Of a stretch of 64,000 bases of DNA, positions 20,146 through 30,675 are shown piece after piece. Origin of the DNA: Methylibium petroleiphilum PM1 (GTDB lineage Bacteria > Pseudomonadota > Gammaproteobacteria > Burkholderiales > Burkholderiaceae_C); the NCBI RefSeq assembly GCF_000015725.1, contig NC_008825.1:2418001-2482000 (forward strand), given 5' to 3'. The position numbers and the translations under genes are program-made. Position 1 is the first letter of the stretch, and each line of letters opens with the position of its first letter. The notes below the pieces were generated by a model. That model did not search any database, was not told the origin of the DNA, and worked only from the letters and a program-made list of their open reading frames with translations.

Positions 20146-20508
20146 TCAGGAAGTCGTCGATCGCTGCGCGGCACGCGCAGCGTCGAGGAAGGAACGGGCA
20201 TGGCTGCGCTCGATGCAGCGCGCCATCTTCTCGACGGCGCACAGCCGCAGGTCGCTCTGCGGGTAGGCGCGGCAGGCCAGCACATAGCCGGCCGCCTGCT
20301 CGGCCACGCTGACGTGGGCGCGGCTCATCTTCTCGGTGCGCACGGTGCCGGTCTCGATGCGCACCTTGCAGACACCGCAGCCACCGCCGCGGCAGCCGAC
20401 CGGGATGCCGCGGCGCGCCAGCGCCTCCATGCCTTCGAGCAGCGTGCGCGTATCGGCGCAGCCATAGGCCTCGCCGGTGTTGTCGATGTGAACCTCGTAG
20501 TGCGACAT
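20146..20508 (-). CDS. dmpQ: [2Fe-2S] ferredoxin that reactivates catechol 2,3-dioxygenase (DmpQ/XylT type)
   Basis: Plant-type ferredoxin; in XylT-type systems it reduces oxidised iron in catechol 2,3-dioxygenase after inactivation by methylcatechols. The 120-residue product has cluster cysteines C39, C44, C47 and C79 in the CX4CX2C...C pattern. It is the first gene of the lower-pathway operon. The intergenic region to the divergent LysR gene carries a large inverted repeat likely to be the operator. Confidence 0.93.
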   Translation of the reverse strand: MSHYEVHIDNTGEAYGCADTRTLLEGMEALARRGIPVGCRGGGCGVCKVRIETGTVRTEKMSRAHVSVAEQAAGYVLACRAYPQSDLRLCAVEKMARCIERSHARSFLDAARAAQRSTTS

Positions 20509-20635
20509 GGCCTGCCTCAGACCTGCTCGCGCCGCGGTGCGCTGTTCATGCCTTGTCTCCTGACCGTGCGGCCGGTGCCACGTGTCTTTGCACGCGCTGC
20601 ATCACGACCGAACGGTTGAAACGATAGGGTTCGCG

Positions 20636-20688
20636 TCCGATACTGTCCAATACTGCTTTTCGCAGAATCGATACCAATCCAGTATTGG
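20636..20688. promoter_or_regulatory. Putative LysR operator between dmpQ and the LysR gene
   Basis: A perfect 9-bp inverted repeat CCAATACTG (20647-20655) and CAGTATTGG (20680-20688) is spaced about three helical turns centre to centre. The left arm is part of a 10-bp direct duplication TCCGATACTG/TCCAATACTG at 20636-20655. A small CTGC-N5-GCAG hairpin lies between the arms. The position between the divergent genes suits a LysR tetramer controlling both its own gene and the dmpQB operon. Confidence 0.65.
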
Positions 20689-20710
20689 CAAACCGACACG
20701 GAGCGCTCCG

Positions 20711-21610
20711 ATGGAACTGAGACAGATGCGCGAATTCCTGGCGTTGGCCGAGGAACGGAACTTCCGCCGCGCCGCCGAGCGGCTGCACATGGCGCAACCG
20801 CCGCTGACCCGGCAGATCCGCACGCTGGAGGAGGAACTGGGCACGGCGCTGTTCGTGCGCACGCCCAAGGGCGTGGAGCTGACCGAGGCCGGTCAGGTGC
20901 TGCTCGACGAGGTGCCCAACCTGCTGACGCTGGCCGGCCGCGCCAAGGAGCGCACCCAGCTCGCCGGCAAGGGCATGATCGGCCGCATCGACGTGGGCAT
21001 CTTCGGCTCCGGCGTGCTCGACGTGATCCCGCGGCTGCTGGCGCGCTTCCACGCCGAGCGGCCGACGGTCGAGATCGAGCTGCACCACCTGAGCAAGGCG
21101 CAGCAGATCGAGGCCCTGCGCGACCGCCGCATCACGGTGGGCTTCAACCGCCTGTTCCCGCGCGAGTCCGACCTGGTGATCGAGACCGTGCTGCGCGAGC
21201 GCCTGGTGGTCGGGCTCTACAAGGGTCATCGGCTGTGCGAACAGCGCGAGATCACGCTGCGCGACATGGACGCCGAACCGCTGATCCTCTACCCCAACTC
21301 GCCGCTGCCGGGCCTGGCCCAGCAGGTGGCCGCCGCGTTCCATCGCGAGGGCGTGCGCATGAACGTGGCGCAGTCGGTGGAGGACGTGCTGACCTGCGTG
21401 GCGCTGGTGGCCGGCGGCTTCGGGCTGTGCATAGCGACGGAATCGACGGCGAGCCTGCAGTTGCCCGGTGTGGTGTACCGGCCGCTCAACTGCCGCTACC
21501 TGAAGGACATCGAGCTCGCCTGCATCCACAGGCGCGACGATCCGTCGCCCATCCTCGCCACCTTCGTCGACGTGGTCCGGGCGTTCTCCAGGGAATGGCA
21601 GGGCCGCTGA
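20711..21610 (+). CDS. LysR-family regulator of the meta-cleavage operon (AphT-like)
   Basis: LysR-type transcriptional regulator, 299 residues from ATG 20711. The N-terminal winged helix includes FRRAAERLHMAQPPLTRQIRTLEEELG, followed by a periplasmic-binding-like effector domain. It most resembles the CatM/BenM/ClcR group, and its position divergent to the ferredoxin-C23O operon matches AphT of Comamonas testosteroni TA441. The likely inducer is a pathway intermediate such as 2-hydroxymuconate or muconate, which is inference. It is the only plus-strand gene in the phenol island and splits upper from lower pathway. Confidence 0.88.
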   Translation: MELRQMREFLALAEERNFRRAAERLHMAQPPLTRQIRTLEEELGTALFVRTPKGVELTEAGQVLLDEVPNLLTLAGRAKERTQLAGKGMIGRIDVGIFGSGVLDVIPRLLARFHAERPTVEIELHHLSKAQQIEALRDRRITVGFNRLFPRESDLVIETVLRERLVVGLYKGHRLCEQREITLRDMDAEPLILYPNSPLPGLAQQVAAAFHREGVRMNVAQSVEDVLTCVALVAGGFGLCIATESTASLQLPGVVYRPLNCRYLKDIELACIHRRDDPSPILATFVDVVRAFSREWQGR

Positions 21611-21629
21611 GTTCATCGAAGCGCCACGC

Positions 21630-22688
21630 TCAGAGCTTCCTGAACAGCGGGCTGCGCGGCGCCGCGTTCGCCGCGTCGGCCGCGGTGAAGAACTTCTCGG
21701 TGTAGATGTCACGCTCGAACAGGCGGCCCTGCATCAGCGTGGCGATGCAGCCCTCGATCATCGGCGGCGGCCCGCACAGGTAGGCCTGGTGGCCGCGGAA
21801 GTCGCCCTCGAAGCGCGCCTTCAGCGCTTCGTGGGCATAGCCGCGCGCACCGCTCCAGCCCGTGTCCGCCGGCAGGTCCGACAGCGCCGGCACGTAGTTG
21901 AAGTTCGGGTGTTTCTGCGCCAGCTGCTCGAACAGCTCGCGGAAGTAGAGCTCGCCCTCGTTGCGCGCGCCCTGCACCAGCGTGATCGGCAACGTGCTGC
22001 CTTCGGCCAGCAGATCGAGGATCATCGACTTGGGGCTCGACAGCCCGGAGCCTCCGGCCACGAAGATCAGCGGCAGTCCGGCCGACTTGCGCACGAAGAA
22101 GCGGCCGCTCGGCGCGGTGAAGTGCAGCGTCTGCCCGACCTGCAGCGTGTCGTGCAGCCAGCCGGTGGCGCGGCCCTCGGGCACGCGCCGGATGTGCAGC
22201 TCGATCAGCGCTTCGTCCGGGCTGTTGGCGATCGAGAACGCGCGCTCGCCTTCGACGCCTGGCACCTGCAGCATCACGTACTGGCCGGCCTGGAAGGACA
22301 CCGGGCGGTCGGGCTTCAGCCACAGGCCACGGATGGTGGGCGTGAGCATGCGCGCCTCCACCAGCTCGGCGCGGTAGTCCTCCAGCGGCAGGAACTGCGC
22401 GTCGGGGTCCTCGTCGATGTCGGCCTCGACGACGATGTCGGTGCTGGCCGTCGCGCAGCAGGCGAGGATCTTGCCCTCGTCGCGCTCGAAGTCCATCAGC
22501 GCGAAGCTCGACGATTCGTTGTGCTCGCACTCGCCCTCGAGCACCTGGACCTTGCAGGTGCCGCACACGCCGTGGCCGCAGGCATGCGGCAGCCAGACGC
22601 CGGCGCGCAGGCAGGCATCCAGCACGGTCTGGCCGTCGCGCACCGCGACCGCCTGGCCCAGCGGCTCGATCGTGATCTGAAAGCTCAT
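21630..22688 (-). CDS. dmpP: Phenol hydroxylase reductase component
   Basis: NADH-dependent FAD/[2Fe-2S] reductase that supplies electrons to the diiron hydroxylase. The 352-residue product has an N-terminal plant-type ferredoxin domain (C37, C42, C45, C77). A FAD domain follows with ERAFSIANSP (RxxS class), then the nicotinamide-binding segment VAGGSGLSSPKSM. It is last in dmpKLMNOP and converges with the LysR gene with a 19-bp gap. No intrinsic terminator is visible between the two stops. Confidence 0.96.
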   Translation of the reverse strand: MSFQITIEPLGQAVAVRDGQTVLDACLRAGVWLPHACGHGVCGTCKVQVLEGECEHNESSSFALMDFERDEGKILACCATASTDIVVEADIDEDPDAQFLPLEDYRAELVEARMLTPTIRGLWLKPDRPVSFQAGQYVMLQVPGVEGERAFSIANSPDEALIELHIRRVPEGRATGWLHDTLQVGQTLHFTAPSGRFFVRKSAGLPLIFVAGGSGLSSPKSMILDLLAEGSTLPITLVQGARNEGELYFRELFEQLAQKHPNFNYVPALSDLPADTGWSGARGYAHEALKARFEGDFRGHQAYLCGPPPMIEGCIATLMQGRLFERDIYTEKFFTAADAANAAPRSPLFRKL

Positions 22689-22701
22689 GGGCGCCTCTCT
22701 C

Positions 22702-23064
22702 TCAGCTGCGCGAGCCCTGGATGCCGTGCAGCCCCGGCGTGCGGAAGCGGATCACCGACTTGTGCACCAGGCCGTTGTCCGCGAGCGACTTCTCCGGGTC
22801 GGGCTGGAAGGGCTCGCTGCCATGCGTCCAGACCGCCTTCGACCAGTCGACCTGGGCGAAGTCGGGGTGGCTGCCGTAGATGCCGGGCAGCACCTGCGAC
22901 TGCAGCGCGCCGAACGGCATGGTGGCCGGCAGCGGCAGCGCCACCGGGGCGCAGAACAGCAGGTGCTCGTCCCAGCAGATGTAGAGCAGGCGGTTGCCGT
23001 GGAACTTGTCCTCGGTGTCCTCCACGGGGCCCGAGTAGCCGGGCTTCAGGGCGATGGTGGGCAT
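22702..23064 (-). CDS. dmpO: Phenol hydroxylase gamma-type subunit P4
   Basis: Small subunit of the (alpha-beta-gamma)2 phenol hydroxylase oxygenase. The 120-residue protein matches DmpO in size and layout, with the segment CWDEHLLFCAPVALPLPATMPFG and a Trp/His-containing C-terminal half. It lies between dmpN (10 bp) and dmpP (13 bp), as in Pseudomonas CF600. Confidence 0.95.
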   Translation of the reverse strand: MPTIALKPGYSGPVEDTEDKFHGNRLLYICWDEHLLFCAPVALPLPATMPFGALQSQVLPGIYGSHPDFAQVDWSKAVWTHGSEPFQPDPEKSLADNGLVHKSVIRFRTPGLHGIQGSRS

Positions 23065-23074
23065 GGCGGGCTCC

Positions 23075-24658
23075 TCAGGCGGCCTTGGGCTCGGCGGCAG
23101 GCGGCGTTAGGTCCTGGCCGGTCCAGCGTTCCCAGTTGTGGCGGTCGGGCGAGGTGTTGAAGTCGCCGCTGTCGGCGCCCGGCTTCATGTGGTAGTAGTC
23201 GAGCACCGCGGCCAAGGGGTTGAAGCCCGGCACCGTCGGGTCGGTGCCCTCGGGGAAGCAGTTGCCTTGGTAGATCTGGTGCACCGGCATCCAGGCCTGG
23301 ACGTACTTCTCGGGCTCGTCCTTGAAGATGTCCATGCAGCCATCCGAGCAGCAGTGGTACTTCATGCCGTGGTACGAGGTCTCGCGCAGGCTGATGCGCG
23401 TCGGGTCCGACACCTCGGTGAATATGCACGGCACCTGGCACACCTGGCACAGCAGCGGCAGCGTGTCGTTGCGCCACATCTTCCCGTGCTCCTTCTCGTA
23501 TGCGGCCAGCCACTCGAAGCGCGGGCGGTAGACGGCATCGAAGGTGTCCGGATACTTCTGGCTCAGCCAGTCCAGTTCGTCGGGCTGCGGCACCCAGGAG
23601 TTGAAGTCGGCGGCGTGGCCGTAGTTGTTGAAGGTGGCCCAGGCGATGTGCGAGAGGTGACCCTTCTCCGCCTTGGCGACCTCGTGGTACTTCGGCAGGC
23701 GGATGCCGTAGCGCGCCAGGTCCTCGAACAGCGCGCCGCCGTTCTGCTCGAAGTACATCTCCCAGGCCTCGCTCCAGCTCATCACGCGCTTGGGCAGCAT
23801 GTAGTCCATCATCATCGACACCAGCGTCAGCAGCCGGTAGCCGCGCCAGAACCACTTGTCGACCCACTTCTGGATGATCGGCACGTTGTCCGGGTCCTGC
23901 TCGAGCATGAACTTCACCACCTCGAGGCCCAGCGTCATGTGGCGCGACTCGTCGCTCTGCGCCGAGAAGCCGAAGGTCACCGTGGCCATGTCGCCATTGA
24001 AGGCAGCGCCGCTCATGAAGGGCATGAACAGCAGGTTGGTCAGCACGTACTCGAACGAGAACGAGATCGCGGTCACGAACTCGAACGGCCCGGCCGTCAT
24101 CGCGTCCTCGAAGTAGGACTTCGGCACCGACAGGTACCAGACGCGGTCGTGCATGTACTGCGGATCGTGCAGGCCGTCGAAGTACTTGTTGAAGTGGCTG
24201 ATGGTGTGGATCTGCGTCTGCGCGTGGCGCAGCTCGTCGATCGACTGCATCTGCGCCGCCACGCGCGCGCCGACGCCGCGGAACGAACGGCCGGCCATCG
24301 CGTAGCCGCGGTGCGCGGCGTACTCCAGCGGCGACACACCGGTCAGGAACAGCTTCAGGGTGTTCAGGTAGCGCGGGTCGCTGATGTTGAACTGGCCCTG
24401 GTTCTGCTGGAACGCGTCGATGATCGCGTAGAGCTTCTTCTCCTTCTCGCCCTGGAATTTCCAGTACGCGTCCATCGTCAGGCGGAACGGGTCCTCCCAC
24501 TTGTCCCAGTCGTGGATCTTGATGCCCTCGAACTTGTCGAACGGGAACACGTCGTCCATGGACTGGTAGGTGGTCTCCCACCCGAGGCCGCGCGTCATCA
24601 TCGCGTAGCGTTCCTTGATGCCCAGGCGCTTGCCGGGCTTGGCGGCGGTTTGGCTCAT
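23075..24658 (-). CDS. dmpN: Phenol hydroxylase large (alpha) subunit, diiron
   Basis: Catalytic subunit of the bacterial multicomponent monooxygenase that ortho-hydroxylates phenol to catechol. The 527-residue protein carries both iron-binding helices: E112, E142 and H145 (IDELRHAQTQ) and E203, E237 and H240 (SDESRHMTLG). The spacing is as in toluene/phenol monooxygenases. The C-terminal region has Cys pairs (CQVCQVPC, CCSDGC). Activity on toluene, benzene or TCE is common in this family and cannot be excluded. Confidence 0.97.
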   Translation of the reverse strand: MSQTAAKPGKRLGIKERYAMMTRGLGWETTYQSMDDVFPFDKFEGIKIHDWDKWEDPFRLTMDAYWKFQGEKEKKLYAIIDAFQQNQGQFNISDPRYLNTLKLFLTGVSPLEYAAHRGYAMAGRSFRGVGARVAAQMQSIDELRHAQTQIHTISHFNKYFDGLHDPQYMHDRVWYLSVPKSYFEDAMTAGPFEFVTAISFSFEYVLTNLLFMPFMSGAAFNGDMATVTFGFSAQSDESRHMTLGLEVVKFMLEQDPDNVPIIQKWVDKWFWRGYRLLTLVSMMMDYMLPKRVMSWSEAWEMYFEQNGGALFEDLARYGIRLPKYHEVAKAEKGHLSHIAWATFNNYGHAADFNSWVPQPDELDWLSQKYPDTFDAVYRPRFEWLAAYEKEHGKMWRNDTLPLLCQVCQVPCIFTEVSDPTRISLRETSYHGMKYHCCSDGCMDIFKDEPEKYVQAWMPVHQIYQGNCFPEGTDPTVPGFNPLAAVLDYYHMKPGADSGDFNTSPDRHNWERWTGQDLTPPAAEPKAA

Positions 24659-24704
24659 GCGGATCTCCTGCTGCTGAGGGGGAATGTTTCGGCGGGCGGG
24701 CGGC

Positions 24705-25022
24705 TCAACGGCGCGCGCCCCACTGGAGGGTGAACTCTTCGTCGGTCTCGTCGATGTTTCCGGACAGCGAGATCAGGCTGAGGTGCAGTTCCTGCACGTC
24801 CCAGCGCCGGCCGAGCCGTTCCTCGACCGACTCGCGGCGGATCACGAGACGCCCGGGCGCGTCGATCTTGACCATCGCCGGGTACTCCGAAACGGTCGCC
24901 TCGGGGTTGTCGGCGACGATGGCGTCGACGATGCCGCGCGAGATGTCGTTGGTCTGCAGCGAGATGAACACGGGCTGCCGCGAAGCGCCGGCGGCGGGAG
25001 CGGTGGGGGCGTTGGAGCTCAT
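24705..25022 (-). CDS. dmpM: Phenol hydroxylase effector (coupling) protein
   Basis: Cofactor-less regulatory protein that binds the oxygenase and couples electron transfer to hydroxylation. The 105-residue product begins with an Ala/Pro-rich tail, then the conserved VFISLQTNDISRGIVDAI and ends DEEFTLQWG. Its position between dmpL and dmpN is standard. The long N-terminal extension of about 17 residues is slightly unusual. Confidence 0.95.
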   Translation of the reverse strand: MSSNAPTAPAAGASRQPVFISLQTNDISRGIVDAIVADNPEATVSEYPAMVKIDAPGRLVIRRESVEERLGRRWDVQELHLSLISLSGNIDETDEEFTLQWGARR

Positions 25023-25055
25023 GGGGTGTCCTCGGTGGTCGGGTCTGGGGCGCGA

Positions 25056-26054
25056 TCAGGCTGCGAGACGCAGGCGCGCGACGCGGGCATCGAACTCGGC
25101 GCGCACGTCGGCGAGCGCCGCAGTGCCCTGCTCGCCGAGCGCCAGCGCGGCCAGCGGTCCGAGTGCGCGCAGCACCTCGTCGCGCCACATGCCCACCCAC
25201 TCGGCCAGACGCGCGGCGTTGGCCGGCGACTCCTCGGCCGCCGTCTTGACGGTGGCATCGACCCAGCGTGCGCTTTCCGCATACCAGTCGTTGATGAACT
25301 CGGTGAGCATCGCCAGCGCATTGCCCGTGCGCGGGCTGACCTCATCGACGTAGTGGCGGAAGATCAGCGGGTACAGCAGGCCGTCGAACACCAGGTTCTG
25401 CGCGACGAACAGCTCGAACCAGTCCTTGGTGACGAACAGGTTCTCCATCACGCGGCGTACGCCCTGCCAGGCGGGGTCCGACAGCCAGGCGATCTTGCCG
25501 GCGTCGAGCGAGCTGCCCTGGCTGCCGTCGAGCAGCAGGCCGATGCGCGAGAGCTGCTGCGCGATGCCCAGCCGGTCCATCGCCGCGTACGAGCAGGCCT
25601 GGGTGACGGCCGTGCCGTAGCCGTAGGCACAGCAGTAGGTGTTGTTCATGTTGCTGCCCCACTCGTAATGGCGCAGCGGCACCAGCACGCGGGTCAGCGA
25701 ATCGCGCGCCGCGTCGTCGAGCAGGCCGAGCAGGTTGCGCTTCTCGGCGAACTCGAACTGCTTGTCCACGCCCTCCTGCTGCTTGGCGCGCGCCATCGTG
25801 TAGACGCCGTAGTAGAAGTGGCGCGGGTCCTTGAACGTGTACCAGTCGGCCATCACGATGCTGGAGCGACGCACGTCGAACACGTGATGCTCCGCGTCCC
25901 AGAGCGGCCGGTAGTGCCAGTTGGTGGTCGGCTGCATGTCCAGCGTCGCCTCCTGGTAGCGCGACGCGGGCTTGTCCGCACCCAGACGACGCGCCACATG
26001 CGCGAAGGTCTGGCGGACCGGATGGATGTCGGTGGTCTTGATGTCGACTTGCAC
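25056..26054 (-). CDS. dmpL: Phenol hydroxylase beta subunit (GTG start)
   Basis: Structural beta subunit of the phenol hydroxylase oxygenase. The 332-residue product has the ferritin-like fold but lacks the paired ExxH iron ligands. Recognisable segments are PASRYQEATLDMQPTTNWHY, MADWYTFKDPRHFYYG and GSNMNNTYCCAYGYG. The frame is open upstream to an ATG at 26141, which would overlap dmpK. GTG 26054 is preceded by CAGGAGAC at proper distance, and the protein then begins MQVDIKTTDIHPVRQ like DmpL. I therefore choose GTG. Confidence 0.94.
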   Translation of the reverse strand: MQVDIKTTDIHPVRQTFAHVARRLGADKPASRYQEATLDMQPTTNWHYRPLWDAEHHVFDVRRSSIVMADWYTFKDPRHFYYGVYTMARAKQQEGVDKQFEFAEKRNLLGLLDDAARDSLTRVLVPLRHYEWGSNMNNTYCCAYGYGTAVTQACSYAAMDRLGIAQQLSRIGLLLDGSQGSSLDAGKIAWLSDPAWQGVRRVMENLFVTKDWFELFVAQNLVFDGLLYPLIFRHYVDEVSPRTGNALAMLTEFINDWYAESARWVDATVKTAAEESPANAARLAEWVGMWRDEVLRALGPLAALALGEQGTAALADVRAEFDARVARLRLAA

Positions 26055-26107
26055 GGCCTTGTCTCCTGTGGTGCTCTGTCTGCTGTCTGGTTGGCGATCG
26101 ATCTCGA

Positions 26108-26395
26108 TCAGTCGGTGATGCCGGGGGCGCCGAAGCGCCACTTCATGCGCTCGAAGTCCAGCCGCGCGCCTTCTTCGGCGCTGAGGTGGGTGACCTCGTG
26201 CGTCGCGCAGAACTCGCGGAACTGCTCGAACTGCATCACCAGTTCGACCGACAGCTCCGGGTCGCCGATCGCGAACTCGAACTCCACGAAGCGCTCGTCC
26301 AGGGTGCCGGTGACGCGCACGTAGCAGGGCTGGCCGGTCATCCGGGCCGCCGAGCCCGACGACGACCGGGCAGTCTTGGGGAGCGCGAGCTTCAT
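26108..26395 (-). CDS. dmpK: Phenol hydroxylase assembly protein DmpK
   Basis: Auxiliary protein thought to help load iron into apo-hydroxylase; not needed for turnover. The 95-residue product contains CYVRVTGTLDERFVEFEFAIG and a C-terminal FERMKWRFGAPG. It is the first gene of dmpKLMNOP and starts about 42 nt downstream of the predicted sigma54 transcription start. Confidence 0.93.
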   Translation of the reverse strand: MKLALPKTARSSSGSAARMTGQPCYVRVTGTLDERFVEFEFAIGDPELSVELVMQFEQFREFCATHEVTHLSAEEGARLDFERMKWRFGAPGITD

Positions 26396-26447
26396 TTGTT
26401 CAATCCATCACTTCGGCCCTGGCGAACCGCCTGGACGGACTGATAAG

Positions 26448-26463
26448 GGCAACGGCCGTGCCA
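26448..26463 (-). promoter_or_regulatory. Sigma54 promoter of the phenol hydroxylase operon
   Basis: On the minus strand the sequence reads TGGCACGGCCGTTGCC, a full match to the sigma54 -24/-12 consensus TGGCAC-N5-TTGC. The -12 GC lies at 26449-26450, which puts the start site near 26437, upstream of dmpK at 26395. This is the expected promoter class for a DmpR-controlled operon. Confidence 0.9.
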
Positions 26464-26538
26464 ATTGCGCTAAGTGCTTGATTCACAAGCCCTCGAAGCC
26501 GGCGCCAGCGCGAACCCAGGGTTGCCCCGGATACGGAG

Positions 26539-26577
26539 CTGATCAGTTGCTGCAGCGCAGCTTGATCATTTGGTGAA
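26539..26577 (-). promoter_or_regulatory. Putative DmpR upstream activating sequences
   Basis: The 16-mer TTGATCATTTGGTGAA at 26562-26577 closely resembles the TTGATCAATTGATCAA-type UAS of Pseudomonas Po/Pu promoters. A second, weaker copy CTGATCAGTTGCTGCA begins at 26539. They lie about 110 and 133 bp upstream of the predicted start, a normal enhancer distance. Spacing between copies is 23 bp, shorter than the roughly 29-30 bp I recall for Po. Confidence 0.65.
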
Positions 26578-26592
26578 GTGCCGGCGCACACG

Positions 26593-26630
26593 AAAAAGCC
26601 GCCCGGCCGCCGGGAGGCGACGGGGCGGCT
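26593..26630 (-). terminator. Intrinsic terminator after the dmpR-type gene
   Basis: Minus-strand hairpin AGCCGCCC...GGGCGGCT (arms 26623-26630 and 26597-26604) with a GC-rich 18-base loop, followed by TTTTTCG. It lies 26 bp after the regulator stop and just upstream of the UAS. It insulates the regulator gene from the same-direction phenol hydroxylase operon. Confidence 0.85.
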
Positions 26631-26655
26631 CGAGCCACGGGCCGGCGGAGCGAGT

Positions 26656-28308
26656 TCAGCCGGTCGGCAGGCCTTCCTTCTTGAGCCGATAGGCCAGCTG
26701 CGGTCGGGTGATGCCGAGCAGGCGCGCGGCCTGCGACAGGTTGCCCTTGGCGCGCTGCATCGCCGCCTGCATCATGCGGCGCTCCAGCGACTCGAGGTCG
26801 ATGTGGTGCTCGAAGGCCTCGTCGCACAGGCGGCCGAGGGCGTCGGGGTGGACCTCGGTCACGCGGCCCTTCGCATCCAGGCTGCCCTCGCTGGCGCGCA
26901 GCGCCGGTTCACCGAACAGGTGACAGGCCTCGATCGGGCCGTTGGCCGGCGCCAGCAGCACGGCGCGCTCGATCACATTCTCCAGCTCGCGGATGTTGCC
27001 GGGCCAGGCGTGGCTCAGCACCTGGCGCATCGCCTTGTCGGTCAGGCCGCGCAGTTTCTTGTTGTAGAGCTCACCGTATTTCTCCAGGAAGCGCTCGATC
27101 AGCGCCGGGATGTCGGTGGTGCGCTCGCGCAGCGGCGGGATGGTGATCGGGAAGATGTTGAGCCGGTAGAACAGGTCGCTGCGGAAGCGGCCGGCCTGCA
27201 TCGCCTGCTGCAGGTCGACATTGGTGGCCGCAACGATGCGCACGTCGATCTTGGTGGCGTGCTCGGAGCCGAGCCGCTCCACCTCGGCGGTCTGCAGCGC
27301 GCGCAGCAGCTTCACCTGGGCCGCCAGCGGCAGGTCGCCCACCTCGTCGAGGAACAGTGTGCCGCCGCTGGCGCGCTCGAAGCGCCCGGCGCGCGCCAGC
27401 TGTGCCCCCGTGTAGGCGCCCTTCTCCACGCCGAACAGCTCGGCCTCGATCAGCTCGTGCGGGATGGCAGCGCAGTTCACCGCGATGAACGGGCCGCCGG
27501 CGCGCGGGCCGTTCTCGTGCAGCCAGCGCGCGAACATCTCCTTGCCCACGCCGGTCTCGCCCAGCAGCAGCACGGTGATCGCGCTGCCGGCCGCGCTGCG
27601 CAGCAGCTCGAAGGCGGCGCGGAAGCCCGGCGACACGCCGATCAGCTTGCGGTCGTACTGCCGCCTCGCCTGCACCGCGCGCAGCTGCTCCAGGCCGATG
27701 CTGTAGTCGATCAGCTGCTGACCGATCACCTGCGGGCGGAAGTAGCTGAGATAGGCCTCGTCGCGCCAGGCCTCGGCTGGCTGGCCGATGATGCGGCAGC
27801 GGCTGTCGCCCTGGCTGCGGCATTCCATTTCCTTGAACACCACCAGCCGGCCCATGAAGGCGCTGGTGTAGCCCGAGGCGTAGCCGATCTGCGTCCAGCA
27901 GGCCGGCTCCTCGCCGAAGCCGAAATCGGCGATGTTGGCCTCGTCCTCCCAGGAGTTGGTCCACAGGAAGTCGCCGAAGAAGTGGCCGGTGGCGAGGTCC
28001 ATCTCGAGCGCCACCTTCTCCACGCTGACCGCACCTTCCAGCGCGTGCAGCTGCGGCCCGAGCAGGAAGGCCTCCTCGTTGCTCTTGCCGCTGCCGCGCT
28101 GCTTGACCGCCAGCTCGCCGTCGTGACGGCCGGAAGCGAAGCCCATGCGCACCAGCAGGCCTCGGGCGCGCTCGACGCCCAGGGAGTCGAACAGTTCCTT
28201 GCGCAGCGCGGCCAGCGCGCGCGCGTGCAGCAGCAGCATGCGCTGCTCGTCGAGCCAGATGTGCCCGGATGCCGCACTGAATCTCAGCAGCGACAGAGGA
28301 TCGCCCAC
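26656..28308 (-). CDS. dmpR: XylR/DmpR/MopR-type sigma54 activator for phenol catabolism
   Basis: Phenol-sensing bacterial enhancer-binding protein, 550 residues. Residues 1-210 form the XylR_N/V4R sensor. C137, E160, C163 and C171 reproduce the zinc site spacing of MopR, and H88 and W116 align with the phenol-contacting H106 and W134 of MopR. The AAA+ domain has Walker A GETGVGKE (250-257) and the sigma54 loop GAYTGA (297-302) in place of GAFTGA. A Fis-type HTH (LSQAARLLGITRPQLAYRLK) ends the protein. The gene points the same way as dmpK and ends in a terminator, whereas dmpR in Pseudomonas CF600 is divergent. Confidence 0.95.
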   Translation of the reverse strand: MGDPLSLLRFSAASGHIWLDEQRMLLLHARALAALRKELFDSLGVERARGLLVRMGFASGRHDGELAVKQRGSGKSNEEAFLLGPQLHALEGAVSVEKVALEMDLATGHFFGDFLWTNSWEDEANIADFGFGEEPACWTQIGYASGYTSAFMGRLVVFKEMECRSQGDSRCRIIGQPAEAWRDEAYLSYFRPQVIGQQLIDYSIGLEQLRAVQARRQYDRKLIGVSPGFRAAFELLRSAAGSAITVLLLGETGVGKEMFARWLHENGPRAGGPFIAVNCAAIPHELIEAELFGVEKGAYTGAQLARAGRFERASGGTLFLDEVGDLPLAAQVKLLRALQTAEVERLGSEHATKIDVRIVAATNVDLQQAMQAGRFRSDLFYRLNIFPITIPPLRERTTDIPALIERFLEKYGELYNKKLRGLTDKAMRQVLSHAWPGNIRELENVIERAVLLAPANGPIEACHLFGEPALRASEGSLDAKGRVTEVHPDALGRLCDEAFEHHIDLESLERRMMQAAMQRAKGNLSQAARLLGITRPQLAYRLKKEGLPTG

Positions 28309-28408
28309 GACAAGTCTCCTGCAAGAGCGCGGCCGGGCCGCACGGGCGGGGCTCGAACGGCCCCGTTGACTATCCCGTGCGGATTATCGGAGACGCGGCG
28401 ACCACGGG

Positions 28409-30541
<2,133 letters not shown>

Positions 30542-30675
30542 CGTGGGCCCCGGTTCGAGCGGGGTGGTTGCGGCGGCCCGAGCGGGGCCGGGCCAATCCG
30601 CCAGCCTACAGCAAGCGGGATGCCGGGGTCACCCGCGGGTCACCAGTCGCGCCCTCCCCGATGCCGCCGCCCGGT

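Noticed and set aside
28325-28375. GGGGC hairpin between uvrB and the dmpR-type gene as terminator
   Set aside because: The stem is short and has no T tract on either strand.
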